64,000 nt of DNA from Rhizobium sp. Q54 (GTDB taxonomy: Bacteria > Pseudomonadota > Alphaproteobacteria > ATCC43930 > CGMCC-115725): positions 1 through 64,000 of the forward strand of contig CAMATN010000008.1 of assembly GCA_945861155.1 (NCBI GenBank), in the 5' to 3' direction. The position numbers and the translations under genes were made by a program. Positions 1 through 9,347 of the stretch are shown here, piece by piece. The notes under the pieces were generated by a model that saw only the letters and a program-made list of their open reading frames with translations, was not told the DNA's origin and made no database searches. Positions within the stretch are counted from its first letter, which is position 1, and each line of letters opens with the position of its first letter.

Positions 1-128
1 CCCTGGCCTGGCTCAACCGCTGCCGCAGGCTGGCCAAGGATTGGGAAAATCTCAACCGCAAGGCGCTCGCCTTCCTGCGCCTGGCATCAATCCGCCTGAT
101 GTTGCGAAAACTATGCAATCCCAAATGA
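1..128 (+). CDS. IS5 family transposase, C-terminal fragment
   Basis: Reading from base 3 gives LAWLNRCRRLAKDWE followed by NLNRKALAFLRLASI and RLMLRKLCNPK, then a TGA at 126-128. This block is the well-known C-terminal signature of DDE transposases of the IS5 family (the RRLAKDWE...ALAFLRLASIRLMLRKL tail). The rest of the gene is upstream of the window. The ORF listed at 41-226 in another frame is only a shadow. No catalytic residue is visible in this fragment, so activity cannot be judged. Confidence 0.85.
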   Translation, partial: LAWLNRCRRLAKDWENLNRKALAFLRLASIRLMLRKLCNPK

Positions 129-145
129 TGTTCCCGGACAGACTC
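1..145 (+). mobile_element. IS5-family insertion sequence, right end only
   Basis: The window begins inside an insertion sequence. It holds the last codons of an IS5-type transposase, a short tail, and then a probable terminal inverted repeat ending in cggacagactc. The next bases, tta, fit the TNA-type target duplication made by the IS1031 group of IS5, but the other end lies outside the window so this cannot be confirmed. The element lies directly against the broken DUF2726 reading frame on the opposite strand, so it appears to be the cause of that truncation. Confidence 0.75.
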
Positions 146-516
146 TTACTGTTGATCGAGCGAAACGCATTCTCGTTCGGCGATGTGAGAACTTCTCCGA
201 GGCTTGTTTGCGCGAAGACGCGATAACCCCTGCGCTCTGCCGCTATTTCGTCTTCGATGATTTTGAAGGCTTGATATTCCGAAGGGCTGAGCAATCGTCG
301 CCTTTGGAATGAAGCCGCCATCACGGCGTGCAGTTGCTGCCCAACATCCGTGAGGTTGGGGGGCAGGTTCTTCTCCGGCCGGAATGGGGTGCGGAAAACA
401 CGACGCGGCGGTCGGACAGACACAAACCCGCTCAGGTGAACAACTACGAAGTAAATAAATATGATCCATGCGACTAGTATTATAAGCGCGACGCCCTGGA
501 CATTATCTCCTAACAT
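146..516 (-). pseudogene. DUF2726 protein, truncated by the IS element
   Basis: From the ATG at 516 the protein has an N-terminal membrane segment (about residues 9-27, VALIILVAWIIFIYFVVVH), a basic linker, and then a region resembling DUF2726 (RRLLSPSEYQAFKIIEDE ... VFAQTSLGEVL ... AFRSINSK). DUF2726 proteins are nuclease-like in fold, and their domain normally continues well past this point. Here the frame runs into the IS end after INSK and reads nonsense from the element. The remaining 123 or so residues lack the second half of the domain, so I call it a disrupted gene. Confidence 0.65.
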
Positions 517-638
517 CGAGCGCCACCAACTGGTTTGGTACAGTCCGCTACAGATTGATCCCCGCCGACTTCAACCGCGCGATCTGGCCAGTCTATTTAT
601 GGCCCATTAAGAAATTGTTAGTGGGGAGTTCGCCAGCC

Positions 639-830
639 GTAGGGCGGAAAAGCGCAGCGCATTCCGCCGATTTCCGCGGCGGCCTCGCCGGCACACTAGC
701 GGTGCCTCAAAGAACCGGCGCGACGGGCATTGCCACAGCGAGGGCGGCCGATTGCCCGGGCTCAACGTCGAGCAATGCTTTGCCGATTGCGGCGACAGCC
801 GGCGGAATGCGCTGCGCTGTTCCGCCCTAC
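639..830. repeat. 31-bp inverted repeat pair (REP-like) in intergenic space
   Basis: gtagggcggaaaagcgcagc at 639 begins a 31-base arm whose reverse complement recurs at 800-830 with one mismatch (30 of 31). The arms are separated by 130 bases with no convincing gene. The motif (GTAGGGCGGA..GCGCAGCGCATTCCGCC) resembles REP-type sequences scattered in rhizobial genomes. The whole interval 517-878 between the broken DUF2726 gene and methylmalonyl-CoA mutase contains nothing else I can support; ORFs drawn there are shadows. Confidence 0.7.
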
Positions 831-878
831 ACTCCTACCGAGCACCCCCGCGGTTACGGCAGTTCACTTTTCGCCGTC

Positions 879-3044
<2,166 letters not shown>

Positions 3045-3120
3045 CGTGACCTCCGGCGCCGCGAGGCGCGCGTCCTGCCGCCTGCCGCGATTATATGGCG
3101 CGGCCGTTCGCGAGGTCCAA

Positions 3121-4311
3121 TTAAGGCCGGCGCAGACTGTGCCGCAGCACGATCGCGGCGCTCAGCAGCACGACCGCGCCGACCTGGTGAGCGACGCCGA
3201 GCGCAACCGGCACGACGAGCACAAGCGTGGCAACCCCAAGCGCGAACTGCAGCATCGCCGCGGCCAGCAGGGCGTGCAGCGCATAGGCGGCCGAGCGCGG
3301 CAACGCGGCCCGCCAGCCCGCCAGCCACAGCAGCAGCACGGCGATGCAAAGCGTCAGCGCCAGCAGACGATGGTTGAACTGCACCGCCGCGACGTTCTCG
3401 AACCAGTTCAGGATGAAGGGCTGCAGCTGGGCGTAGCCGGCCGGCACGACGCGGCCATCCATCAGCGGGAAATTGTTGTAGGTGTGGCCGGCATTCATGC
3501 CCGCGACAAAGCCGCCGGCGACGATCGTCAGCGCGACGAGAATGAGGATCGCCTCCGCCGCACGACGCCAGCCGCCCGCTACCCCCACCCTGCCCTCCCC
3601 CGCTCGGGGGGGAGGGTTCTCTGGGGCCGCCTGCTTTGTTCCCTCCCCCGCAAGCGGGGGAGGGTTAGGGTGGGGGTGTTGCGCTGGGCACCCGGGAAAA
3701 TTGCGCTCGAAAAAGCCCAGCGCGATCCACAACGTCGCCGCGTAGATCGCCAGCGCCAGCACGAGATGGGCGACGAGCCGGTACTGGCTGACCGAGACCC
3801 GGTCGGCCAGGCCGCTCTTGACCATGTACCAGCCGAGCGCGCCCTGCGCGAAGCCGAGCAGGAAAATACCCGACAGCGGCACGACCAGGCGGCGAGGCAT
3901 TTGACGCCGAAGCAGTAAGTAGATGAACGGCAGGGCATAAGCGACGCCGATCAGCCGGCCCCACAGCCGATGCAGATACTCCCACAGATAGATGGTTTTG
4001 AACTCGGCGAGGCTCATTCCGTAATTGAGCAGCCGGTATTGCGCGATCTGCTGGTATTTCTCGAATTCGGCGGCCCAGCCGGCGGCCGACAGCGGCGGCA
4101 GGATGCCGCTCACCGGCTGCCATTCGGTGATCGACAGACCGGAGCGGGTCAGCCGGGTAATGCCGCCGATCGCCACCATCACGAAGATCATGCCGCAGCA
4201 ACACAAGAGCCAATAAGCGATCACCCGCCCCTGCTGGCCCGATGTCGCCGCGGCCGCGGCCGAATTCGCGGCGGCAGGCCGTAATGAGAGAGCGCCCGCG
4301 CCGATCTTCAT
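3121..4311 (-). CDS. ctaA: heme A synthase (COX15/CtaA), with in-frame repeat insertion
   Basis: Membrane enzyme that oxidises heme O to heme A for cytochrome aa3 oxidase. Visible family features are [16 protein letters not shown] in the first periplasmic segment, the EYLHRLWGR histidine block, [25 protein letters not shown] and the C-terminal QFNHR and AHQVGA histidines, with about eight hydrophobic segments. I start at the ATG at 4311 (MKIGAG); the ORF track start at 4362 is a TTG without an obvious ribosome binding site. Residues about 211-243, between segments four and five, are encoded by a palindromic repeat and read [12 protein letters not shown]...PPPRAGEG. This replaces a normal loop and makes the protein (396 residues) longer than usual homologues. 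Confidence 0.9.
   Translation of the reverse strand: MKIGAGALSLRPAAANSAAAAATSGQQGRVIAYWLLCCCGMIFVMVAIGGITRLTRSGLSITEWQPVSGILPPLSAAGWAAEFEKYQQIAQYRLLNYGMSLAEFKTIYLWEYLHRLWGRLIGVAYALPFIYLLLRRQMPRRLVVPLSGIFLLGFAQGALGWYMVKSGLADRVSVSQYRLVAHLVLALAIYAATLWIALGFFERNFPGCPAQHPHPNPPPLAGEGTKQAAPENPPPRAGEGRVGVAGGWRRAAEAILILVALTIVAGGFVAGMNAGHTYNNFPLMDGRVVPAGYAQLQPFILNWFENVAAVQFNHRLLALTLCIAVLLLWLAGWRAALPRSAAYALHALLAAAMLQFALGVATLVLVVPVALGVAHQVGAVVLLSAAIVLRHSLRRP
3581..3679. repeat. palindromic repeat family A, inside ctaA in frame
   Basis: Two hairpins built from ccctcccccgc and its complement (3594-3618 and 3641-3668), bracketed by ccccaccctg on the left and agggtggggg on the right. Related copies are intergenic at 23813, 41112 and 46342, and one lies inside the E2 gene at 59331. 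The insertion preserves the ctaA frame and has no stop in that frame. Confidence 0.85.
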
Positions 4312-4381
4312 GCCCGCGACGTCGAGCGAGTTAAGGCCAGCGACGCTGATTTGGCGGAGCAAACGCCCGGTTCGTGGCGCG

Positions 4382-4489
4382 CTACGAGGTCGCCCGTGCG
4401 CGTTGACGGCGCCGTTTCGCCTGGAGCTTGGCCTTGCGCCGGTTGGCTCGTTCGGCCGTGCTGGAGAGGCGGGTTCGCGCTTTACTCAT
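4382..4489 (-). CDS. small basic protein, 35 residues
   Basis: An ATG at 4489 preceded by ggcggagaataa (GGAG about ten bases upstream) opens a 35-residue frame, MSKARTRLSSTAERANRRKA and so on, ending in an Arg/Ala-rich tail. Nearly half of the residues are Lys or Arg, which suggests nucleic-acid or ribosome contact, but no family is recognised. The ORF track draws a longer 86-residue version from 4642; I prefer the inner start because of the ribosome binding site and compositional fit. It lies between heme A synthase and the cold-shock protein on the same strand. Coding status is uncertain. Confidence 0.45.
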   Translation of the reverse strand: MSKARTRLSSTAERANRRKAKLQAKRRRQRARATS

Positions 4490-4715
4490 GGCTGTTATTC
4501 TCCGCCAAATGCCTGGCTGGTTTGTGCATGCGTGGCCCAACCGAACGCCGGCACGGGGCCAGCACTGGCCCAGCCCTTGTTCCCGTGTTGGCTCCCGTTC
4601 CTTGGTTCTTATAGAACTCTCTGCATCCTGCCAACGCCTCAATCGGCACGACCGTACCCGGGCGGAACGCCGCCCGGAGCAGAGACCAGCGGATGGCCGC
4701 TACCGAACCTCCGGT

Positions 4716-5336
4716 TCAGGCAAGCCGCAGGCCGACGGCTTCGGGTCCCTTCTGACCTTGGGCTACGTCGACGGCGACGCGCTGTCCTTCCGCCAGGCCC
4801 ATGATGCCGGCACGCTCCAGTGCCGAGGCGTGCACGAAGATATCTTTTCCCCCGTGATCCGGAGCGATAAAGCCAAAGCCTTTGTTGGCATTGTACCACT
4901 TCACCGTGCCCAACTCTTCGACGGTGGCGCGGTCGCCCGACGGATAGGCCGGTCGCTCCGGCCGCGGACGCCGAGGCGGCTCTTGCGCCGCAGTGCTGGC
5001 ATCGAGGCTGATAATCTCGGTCACCTGCGGCCCCTTGGGTCCGGGGCTGGTGCGCACTTCGAGCGTCGCGCCCGGCGGCACGCTGCCGTGGCCGCTGCGC
5101 TCCGCCACGCTGACATGCAGGAAGGCATCCCCGGAACCATCCGCGAGCTGCACGAAGCCGAACCCCTTCTCGGGATTGTACCACTTGACGGTGGCTCGGA
5201 CGGAGGGACCGGCCGGCGTTTCGAACTGGGGACCGCCCGGTGGGGCAAATCCGAAATTACGCTTGGGCTGTTCGTAGTTGTCGTCGTCGAAACTACGGCG
5301 GCGGTTCGGGCGGAAATCTCTGTCTCTGGTGTTCAC
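4716..5336 (-). CDS. double cold-shock-domain protein
   Basis: RNA/ssDNA-binding protein with two cold-shock domains joined by a Pro/Arg-rich linker. The first domain (about residues 47-110) has TVKWYNPEKGFGFVQ and DAFLHVS; the second (about 140-206) has TVKWYNANKGFGFI and DIFVHASAL. Both keep the RNP1 (KGFGF) and RNP2 (VFVH-like) aromatic motifs. The N-terminal 45 residues are Arg/Asp-rich and disordered. Two-domain Csp proteins of this design are typical of Alphaproteobacteria. It starts at the ATG at 5336, 34 bases downstream of the DUF2786 gene on the same strand. Confidence 0.92.
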   Translation of the reverse strand: MNTRDRDFRPNRRRSFDDDNYEQPKRNFGFAPPGGPQFETPAGPSVRATVKWYNPEKGFGFVQLADGSGDAFLHVSVAERSGHGSVPPGATLEVRTSPGPKGPQVTEIISLDASTAAQEPPRRPRPERPAYPSGDRATVEELGTVKWYNANKGFGFIAPDHGGKDIFVHASALERAGIMGLAEGQRVAVDVAQGQKGPEAVGLRLA

Positions 5337-5370
5337 GGCCGCTTCCTGCGCGAGTTAAGGGGAGTTCCAA

Positions 5371-6099
5371 TCATTTGCTGGCTTGAGTCCCGCCGATTGC
5401 GGGATTGATCGCCAACGACGCGCCCGCCGCCCCGCCGGCTTCGTAAGCCGACGGCGCCACCAGCCGCGTCGCGCGGCGCACCGTCCGCAGCTTCAAATCG
5501 AGCTTCTCAAGCTCGGCATCGACGACCGAGGCTTTGAGGACGACGAGATCGCGCCCGGTGCCATTTTTCACGGCGTCGCGCTCTCCCTTCATCGCCGTCA
5601 GCTTGTCCGCGATGGACGCGACCATGCCCAAATTGAAGGATGAATTCGCCACATGCCGATCCTGATGCCGGAAACGCCGATAGCCGAGCGAAATCTTATA
5701 GCGGCCGAGCTCGGATCGCACGGCGTTATCGATCAACCCGGTCAGATAGTGCGCGACCTCGATATCGGAGCGCAGACCGAAGAATACATAACGGGCCTCG
5801 CCGGTCGGGTCCTTCTCGCGCCAGACACGGCAATCGCAGAAATTCGCGATGGCGCCGATGCAGTCATCCAGCGGAATGCGCTTCTTGCGGTAGGTCTCAT
5901 ACTCGCGCCGCTCGCACGGCGCATCGCGGATTTCAACATCGGTCAGCGAAAGATCGTATCGGTCGAGCAGCTCGGCCACCTTGGCGGCGGCCAACAGGGC
6001 TTCGGCCTCCGTGCAGCCGTTGTCGGTGGTCTTGGCCCGCAAACCCTGGATGCGCGTCTTGAGCCTGTCGAGCGCGTCGGGGTCAGGGCGTACGGTCAT
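5371..6099 (-). CDS. DUF2786 domain protein
   Basis: The 242-residue protein starts with a helical segment, residues about 8-50 (LKTRIQGLRAKTTDNGCTEA ... AKVAELLDRYDL), that matches the DUF2786 pattern in which a helix-turn-helix-like unit is followed by NGxTExEA. The middle (CRVWREKDPTGEARYVFFG and DIEVAHYLTGLI) resembles the companion domain seen in phage and bacterial DUF2786 proteins. The C-terminal 30 residues are Gly/Ala-rich. Function is unknown; relatives often occur in phages and mobile elements, but composition here looks like the host. The start is ATG 6099. Confidence 0.7.
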   Translation of the reverse strand: MTVRPDPDALDRLKTRIQGLRAKTTDNGCTEAEALLAAAKVAELLDRYDLSLTDVEIRDAPCERREYETYRKKRIPLDDCIGAIANFCDCRVWREKDPTGEARYVFFGLRSDIEVAHYLTGLIDNAVRSELGRYKISLGYRRFRHQDRHVANSSFNLGMVASIADKLTAMKGERDAVKNGTGRDLVVLKASVVDAELEKLDLKLRTVRRATRLVAPSAYEAGGAAGASLAINPAIGGTQASK

Positions 6100-6257
6100 C
6101 GAAGGGTCCCAAAGACAAAGCTAACCATATCGGCAACGCGACCCACGGGCCAAGGGATTGACCTGTGTCCGGCCGGTTCCACGGCCGGTTGGACGGCATT
6201 GACAGCCGATGTGCGGCGGTTCACGGTCAATTCAATAGCAGGCGGAGGAAGCAGCAA

Positions 6258-7232
6258 ATGGTGTCGTCCCCTCGGCAGAGCGTCGGCGCCAACACGCGTC
6301 CGGCCATCGAAGTAATACCCCTCACCCTTCATATCGGCGCGGAAATCCGGGGCGTCGACCTCACCGAGCCCTTGCCGCCGGATCAATTGAGGCAGGTGCG
6401 GGAGGCCTTCCTGAAGTGGAAGGTGATTTTCTTTCGGGGCCAGCATCTCGATCATGCGCGGCACGTGGCGATGGCGCGCCAGTTTGGAGAGCCGACGATC
6501 GGCCATGCCGTGTTCGGCCATGTCGAGGGCTACCCCGAAATCTACTCGGTCGCCAAGAACCGGACCGCCAACGAGAACCGCACGGCGATGATGGTGACGC
6601 CGTGGTCGGGCTGGCACACCGACATCACCGCGGCGGTCAACCCGCCCTGCGCCTCGATCCTGCGCGGCGTGACGATACCGCCTTATGGCGGGGACACGTT
6701 CTGGACCAATCTTGCCGCTGCTTACACCGGGCTGTCGCCGACCATGCGCGGGTTTGTCGACGGGCTGCGCGCCATTCACAAATATGTGCCGCGTGAAAAC
6801 CCCAAGGCGGGAAGCGAGTACAACGAACGCATCAAGCGCCGCGCCTTGGCGAGCGAACATCCGCTTATAACCGTCCATGCCGAGACCGGGGAACGTGTCC
6901 TCTTCGTCAGCCCGTCCTATGTTAAAGAGATCGTCGGGCTGAGCCCGCGCGAAAGCCAGAAGATGCTCGAGATGATCTGGGAGCATGTCACGCGTCCCGA
7001 ATACACGGTGCGCTTCAAGTGGAACGAGGGCGACATCGCGTTCTGGGACAATCGCTCGACCTCGCACCTCGCGCCGACCGACATCTTTCAATCCGACTTC
7101 GACCGCCAGCTCTATCGGATTACCCTGGTCGGCGAGCCGCTTGTCGGCATCGACGGGAAGCCCTCCCGGTCGATCGAGGGCCTCCCGATCCTGTCCGCGG
7201 CGGAGGAGTTGCGGATGATGGCAGCAGAGTAG
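6258..7232 (+). CDS. TauD/TfdA family Fe(II)/2-oxoglutarate dioxygenase
   Basis: Non-heme iron dioxygenase that hydroxylates a small acid or sulfonate with 2-oxoglutarate; the substrate cannot be told from sequence. The iron ligands are visible as GWHTDIT (His and Asp, about residues 119-121) and TSHLAPTD (His, about 268), and DRQLYRITL carries the Arg that binds 2-oxoglutarate. I start at ATG 6258 because gcggaggaagcagcaa precedes it; the upstream start at 6165 adds 31 residues without family likeness. Length is 324 residues. It is followed by a palindromic repeat and then by a lactonase on the same strand. Confidence 0.88.
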   Translation: MVSSPRQSVGANTRPAIEVIPLTLHIGAEIRGVDLTEPLPPDQLRQVREAFLKWKVIFFRGQHLDHARHVAMARQFGEPTIGHAVFGHVEGYPEIYSVAKNRTANENRTAMMVTPWSGWHTDITAAVNPPCASILRGVTIPPYGGDTFWTNLAAAYTGLSPTMRGFVDGLRAIHKYVPRENPKAGSEYNERIKRRALASEHPLITVHAETGERVLFVSPSYVKEIVGLSPRESQKMLEMIWEHVTRPEYTVRFKWNEGDIAFWDNRSTSHLAPTDIFQSDFDRQLYRITLVGEPLVGIDGKPSRSIEGLPILSAAEELRMMAAE

Positions 7233-7249
7233 TCACAGCCCCCAAAGTC

Positions 7250-7352
7250 TGTCATTCCGGGGCGCCGCGGCGCGGCGAACCCGGAATCCATATTCCAGAG
7301 GCCGGTGTTCATGGATTCCGGGTTCCGCCCTTCGGGCGGCCCCGGAATGACA
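7250..7352. repeat. palindromic repeat, 103 bp (gtcattccgg family)
   Basis: Begins tgtcattccggggc and ends with the complementary ccccggaatgaca. Internal ggaatccat/atggattcc arms form a second hairpin. A second 103-bp copy lies at 63187-63289 with its central segment (ccatattccagaggc) in the opposite orientation. It sits between the dioxygenase stop and the lactonase start and could act as a bidirectional terminator. Confidence 0.85.
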
Positions 7353-7398
7353 ACAGTTTTGCGGAAAGCCCCTTCCGGGGTGACGCGAGGAGTGCAAG

Positions 7399-8304
7399 AT
7401 GCCCGCCGCCAATTACCTGCCGGAAGTGCTCGAAACCACCGAAGCGGATCGCCTCGCCACCGGCTTTATTTTTACCGAAGGTCCAACATGGCATCCCGAC
7501 GGGTATTGGTATTTCGTCGATATCCGCCAGAATAAGCTGTTTCGCCTGACACCAGGGAAAGAGCCGGAAATCGTCAGAAACACGATCGGCGGCAACGGCA
7601 CGACCTTCGACTTGCAGGGCCGCCTGGTCGTGTGCGAGGGCGATGACCGGCGCCTGACGCGCATGAGCGCGGACGGCAAAGTGGAATCGTTGGTCGACAA
7701 CTACAAAGGCGGGCGTTTCAATCGCCCCAACGATGTTATTTGCCACTCGAACGGCTGCCTGTATTTCACCGATCCGGACAAGCGCCGGGCCTATCGCGAG
7801 CGCGAGATACCGGGCCCGGAAGGCGACAACAATTTGTGGGATGGCGCTTGCGTCTATCGTTTGGCGCCGGACGGCGGGCTGAGCGTGCTCGCGCATTGCG
7901 AATACCCGAACGGGCTCGCGCTGTCGCCGGACGAGCGCACGATGTATGTGGCGAACACGCGCTCGTCGCAATACATCCACGGGGTCACGCTCGACGCGGC
8001 CGGCAACATGATCGGGCGCAGCATCTTCGCCGATATGAACGAAGGCGCCGAACCGGGCATACCCGATGGCCTGAAGGTCGACAGCATCGGCCGGGTGTAT
8101 TGCACCGGGCCGGGCGGCATCTGGGTGATGGCGCCCGACGGCAAGCGCGTCGGCATCATCAAGTGGCCGGAGCAGGCGGTGAACTTTGCGTTCGGCGGGC
8201 CGGACCTGCGGACATTGCTGTGCTGCGCGCATACCTCCGTTTACACCTTGCGCGTCAAGGTGCCGGGCAATCCGCATCCCTGGTATAAATTGCGCGGGCA
8301 GTGA
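7399..8304 (+). CDS. SMP-30/gluconolactonase/LRE family protein
   Basis: Six-bladed beta-propeller hydrolase, probably a lactonase acting on sugar lactones. Family landmarks are FTEGPTW (metal-binding Glu, about residue 27), GRFNRPNDV (metal Asn), YFTDP, the NGLALSPDERTMYVANT block and the GIPDGLKVD metal Asp (about residue 222). The 301 residues match a single-domain member, with no signal peptide. It begins at ATG 7399, preceded by cgaggagtgcaag, and is 16 bases upstream of the deacetylase-like gene, so the two are likely co-transcribed. Confidence 0.9.
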   Translation: MPAANYLPEVLETTEADRLATGFIFTEGPTWHPDGYWYFVDIRQNKLFRLTPGKEPEIVRNTIGGNGTTFDLQGRLVVCEGDDRRLTRMSADGKVESLVDNYKGGRFNRPNDVICHSNGCLYFTDPDKRRAYREREIPGPEGDNNLWDGACVYRLAPDGGLSVLAHCEYPNGLALSPDERTMYVANTRSSQYIHGVTLDAAGNMIGRSIFADMNEGAEPGIPDGLKVDSIGRVYCTGPGGIWVMAPDGKRVGIIKWPEQAVNFAFGGPDLRTLLCCAHTSVYTLRVKVPGNPHPWYKLRGQ

Positions 8305-8320
8305 GCGCGGGACGCCTCCG

Positions 8321-9220
8321 ATGATACCGCGCCGCTACGGCCCTCTCGCCTATGTGCCGATCACCCGCCGCCCCAAGCTCACCTGGCCCGGCGGAGCGCG
8401 GGTGGCGCTGTGGGTCAATCCCAATATCGAATTCTTCGGCCTCGACGACGTGATGCCGAACAATTTCAACGAGCGCGTGCCGCGGGAGCACGCGAGGATC
8501 CCGAATGTGCGCAACTGGGCGGTGCGCGACTATGGCAACCGCATCGGCATCTGGCGGCTGATGGAGGTGCTGACCCGGCATGGCATCCGCGCCAGCGCTG
8601 CGCTGAACAGCGAGGTCTGCGACCATCACCCCGAGATCATCGAGGAAGCCGGCCGGCTCGGCTGGGAGCTGATCGGCCACAACCAGACCAACGCGCTGCG
8701 GCTGACCGAGATGGACGGCGGAGAGGAGCGCGATGCAATTCGGGCGACGATCGACCGCATCGAGGCGGCGTCCGGCACGCGCCCGGTCGGCTGGCTCGGC
8801 GCCGGCCTGGCCGAGACCTGGAACACGCTCGATTACCTCGCCGAGGCCGGCATCCGCTATGTCTGCGACTGGGTCAACGACGACCAGCCGTATTTGTTCG
8901 AGATCGGCGCCCCGCCGCTCGTGTCGCTGCCCTATTCGGTGCAGACCAACGACGTGCCGGCCTATTTCGAGATGAAGGCGTCAGTGCGCGAATTCGAGGC
9001 GATGCTGCGGCGGCAGTTCGACACGCTCTACCGCGAGGGCGAAACCATCCCGCGGGTCATGGCGATCGCGGTCCACCCGTACGTGACCGGCCAGCCGCAT
9101 CGGATCGGCGCTCTCGATTCGGCGCTCGAATACATCTGCTCGCATCCTGGCGTCTGGCGCGCCACCGGCTGGGAGATCGTGCAGCATTTCCTGGCGCAGC
9201 AACCATCGAGCGTTCGGTGA
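8321..9220 (+). CDS. polysaccharide deacetylase family protein (PuuE-like)
   Basis: NodB-fold hydrolase. The sequence has VALWVNPNIEFF near the start, VRDYGNRIGIWRLMEVL, the ASAALNSEVCDHHPEIIEE block, ELIGHNQTNA (metal-histidine region) and, near the C terminus, IAVHPYVTGQPHRIGALDSAL. This arrangement is that of cytosolic PuuE/allantoinase-like deacetylases rather than secreted chitin deacetylases; there is no signal peptide. The start at ATG 8321 follows the lactonase stop; the ORF track extends it back to 8186 within the lactonase. Substrate is unknown; with the lactonase it may act in ring or amide opening of a small metabolite. Confidence 0.82.
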   Translation: MIPRRYGPLAYVPITRRPKLTWPGGARVALWVNPNIEFFGLDDVMPNNFNERVPREHARIPNVRNWAVRDYGNRIGIWRLMEVLTRHGIRASAALNSEVCDHHPEIIEEAGRLGWELIGHNQTNALRLTEMDGGEERDAIRATIDRIEAASGTRPVGWLGAGLAETWNTLDYLAEAGIRYVCDWVNDDQPYLFEIGAPPLVSLPYSVQTNDVPAYFEMKASVREFEAMLRRQFDTLYREGETIPRVMAIAVHPYVTGQPHRIGALDSALEYICSHPGVWRATGWEIVQHFLAQQPSSVR

Positions 9221-9347
9221 GTGACCCCGCCGCGCGTCAGTGGCCGGCGTCGCGAGCGCGCGAGCCCATCCCACCAGCGCGATCCCGGTTCCCGTGGTGT
9301 TCGCCCGTTGCCCGGCGGCGAATGCCGAACCGCGACGGCTCTCTTTT

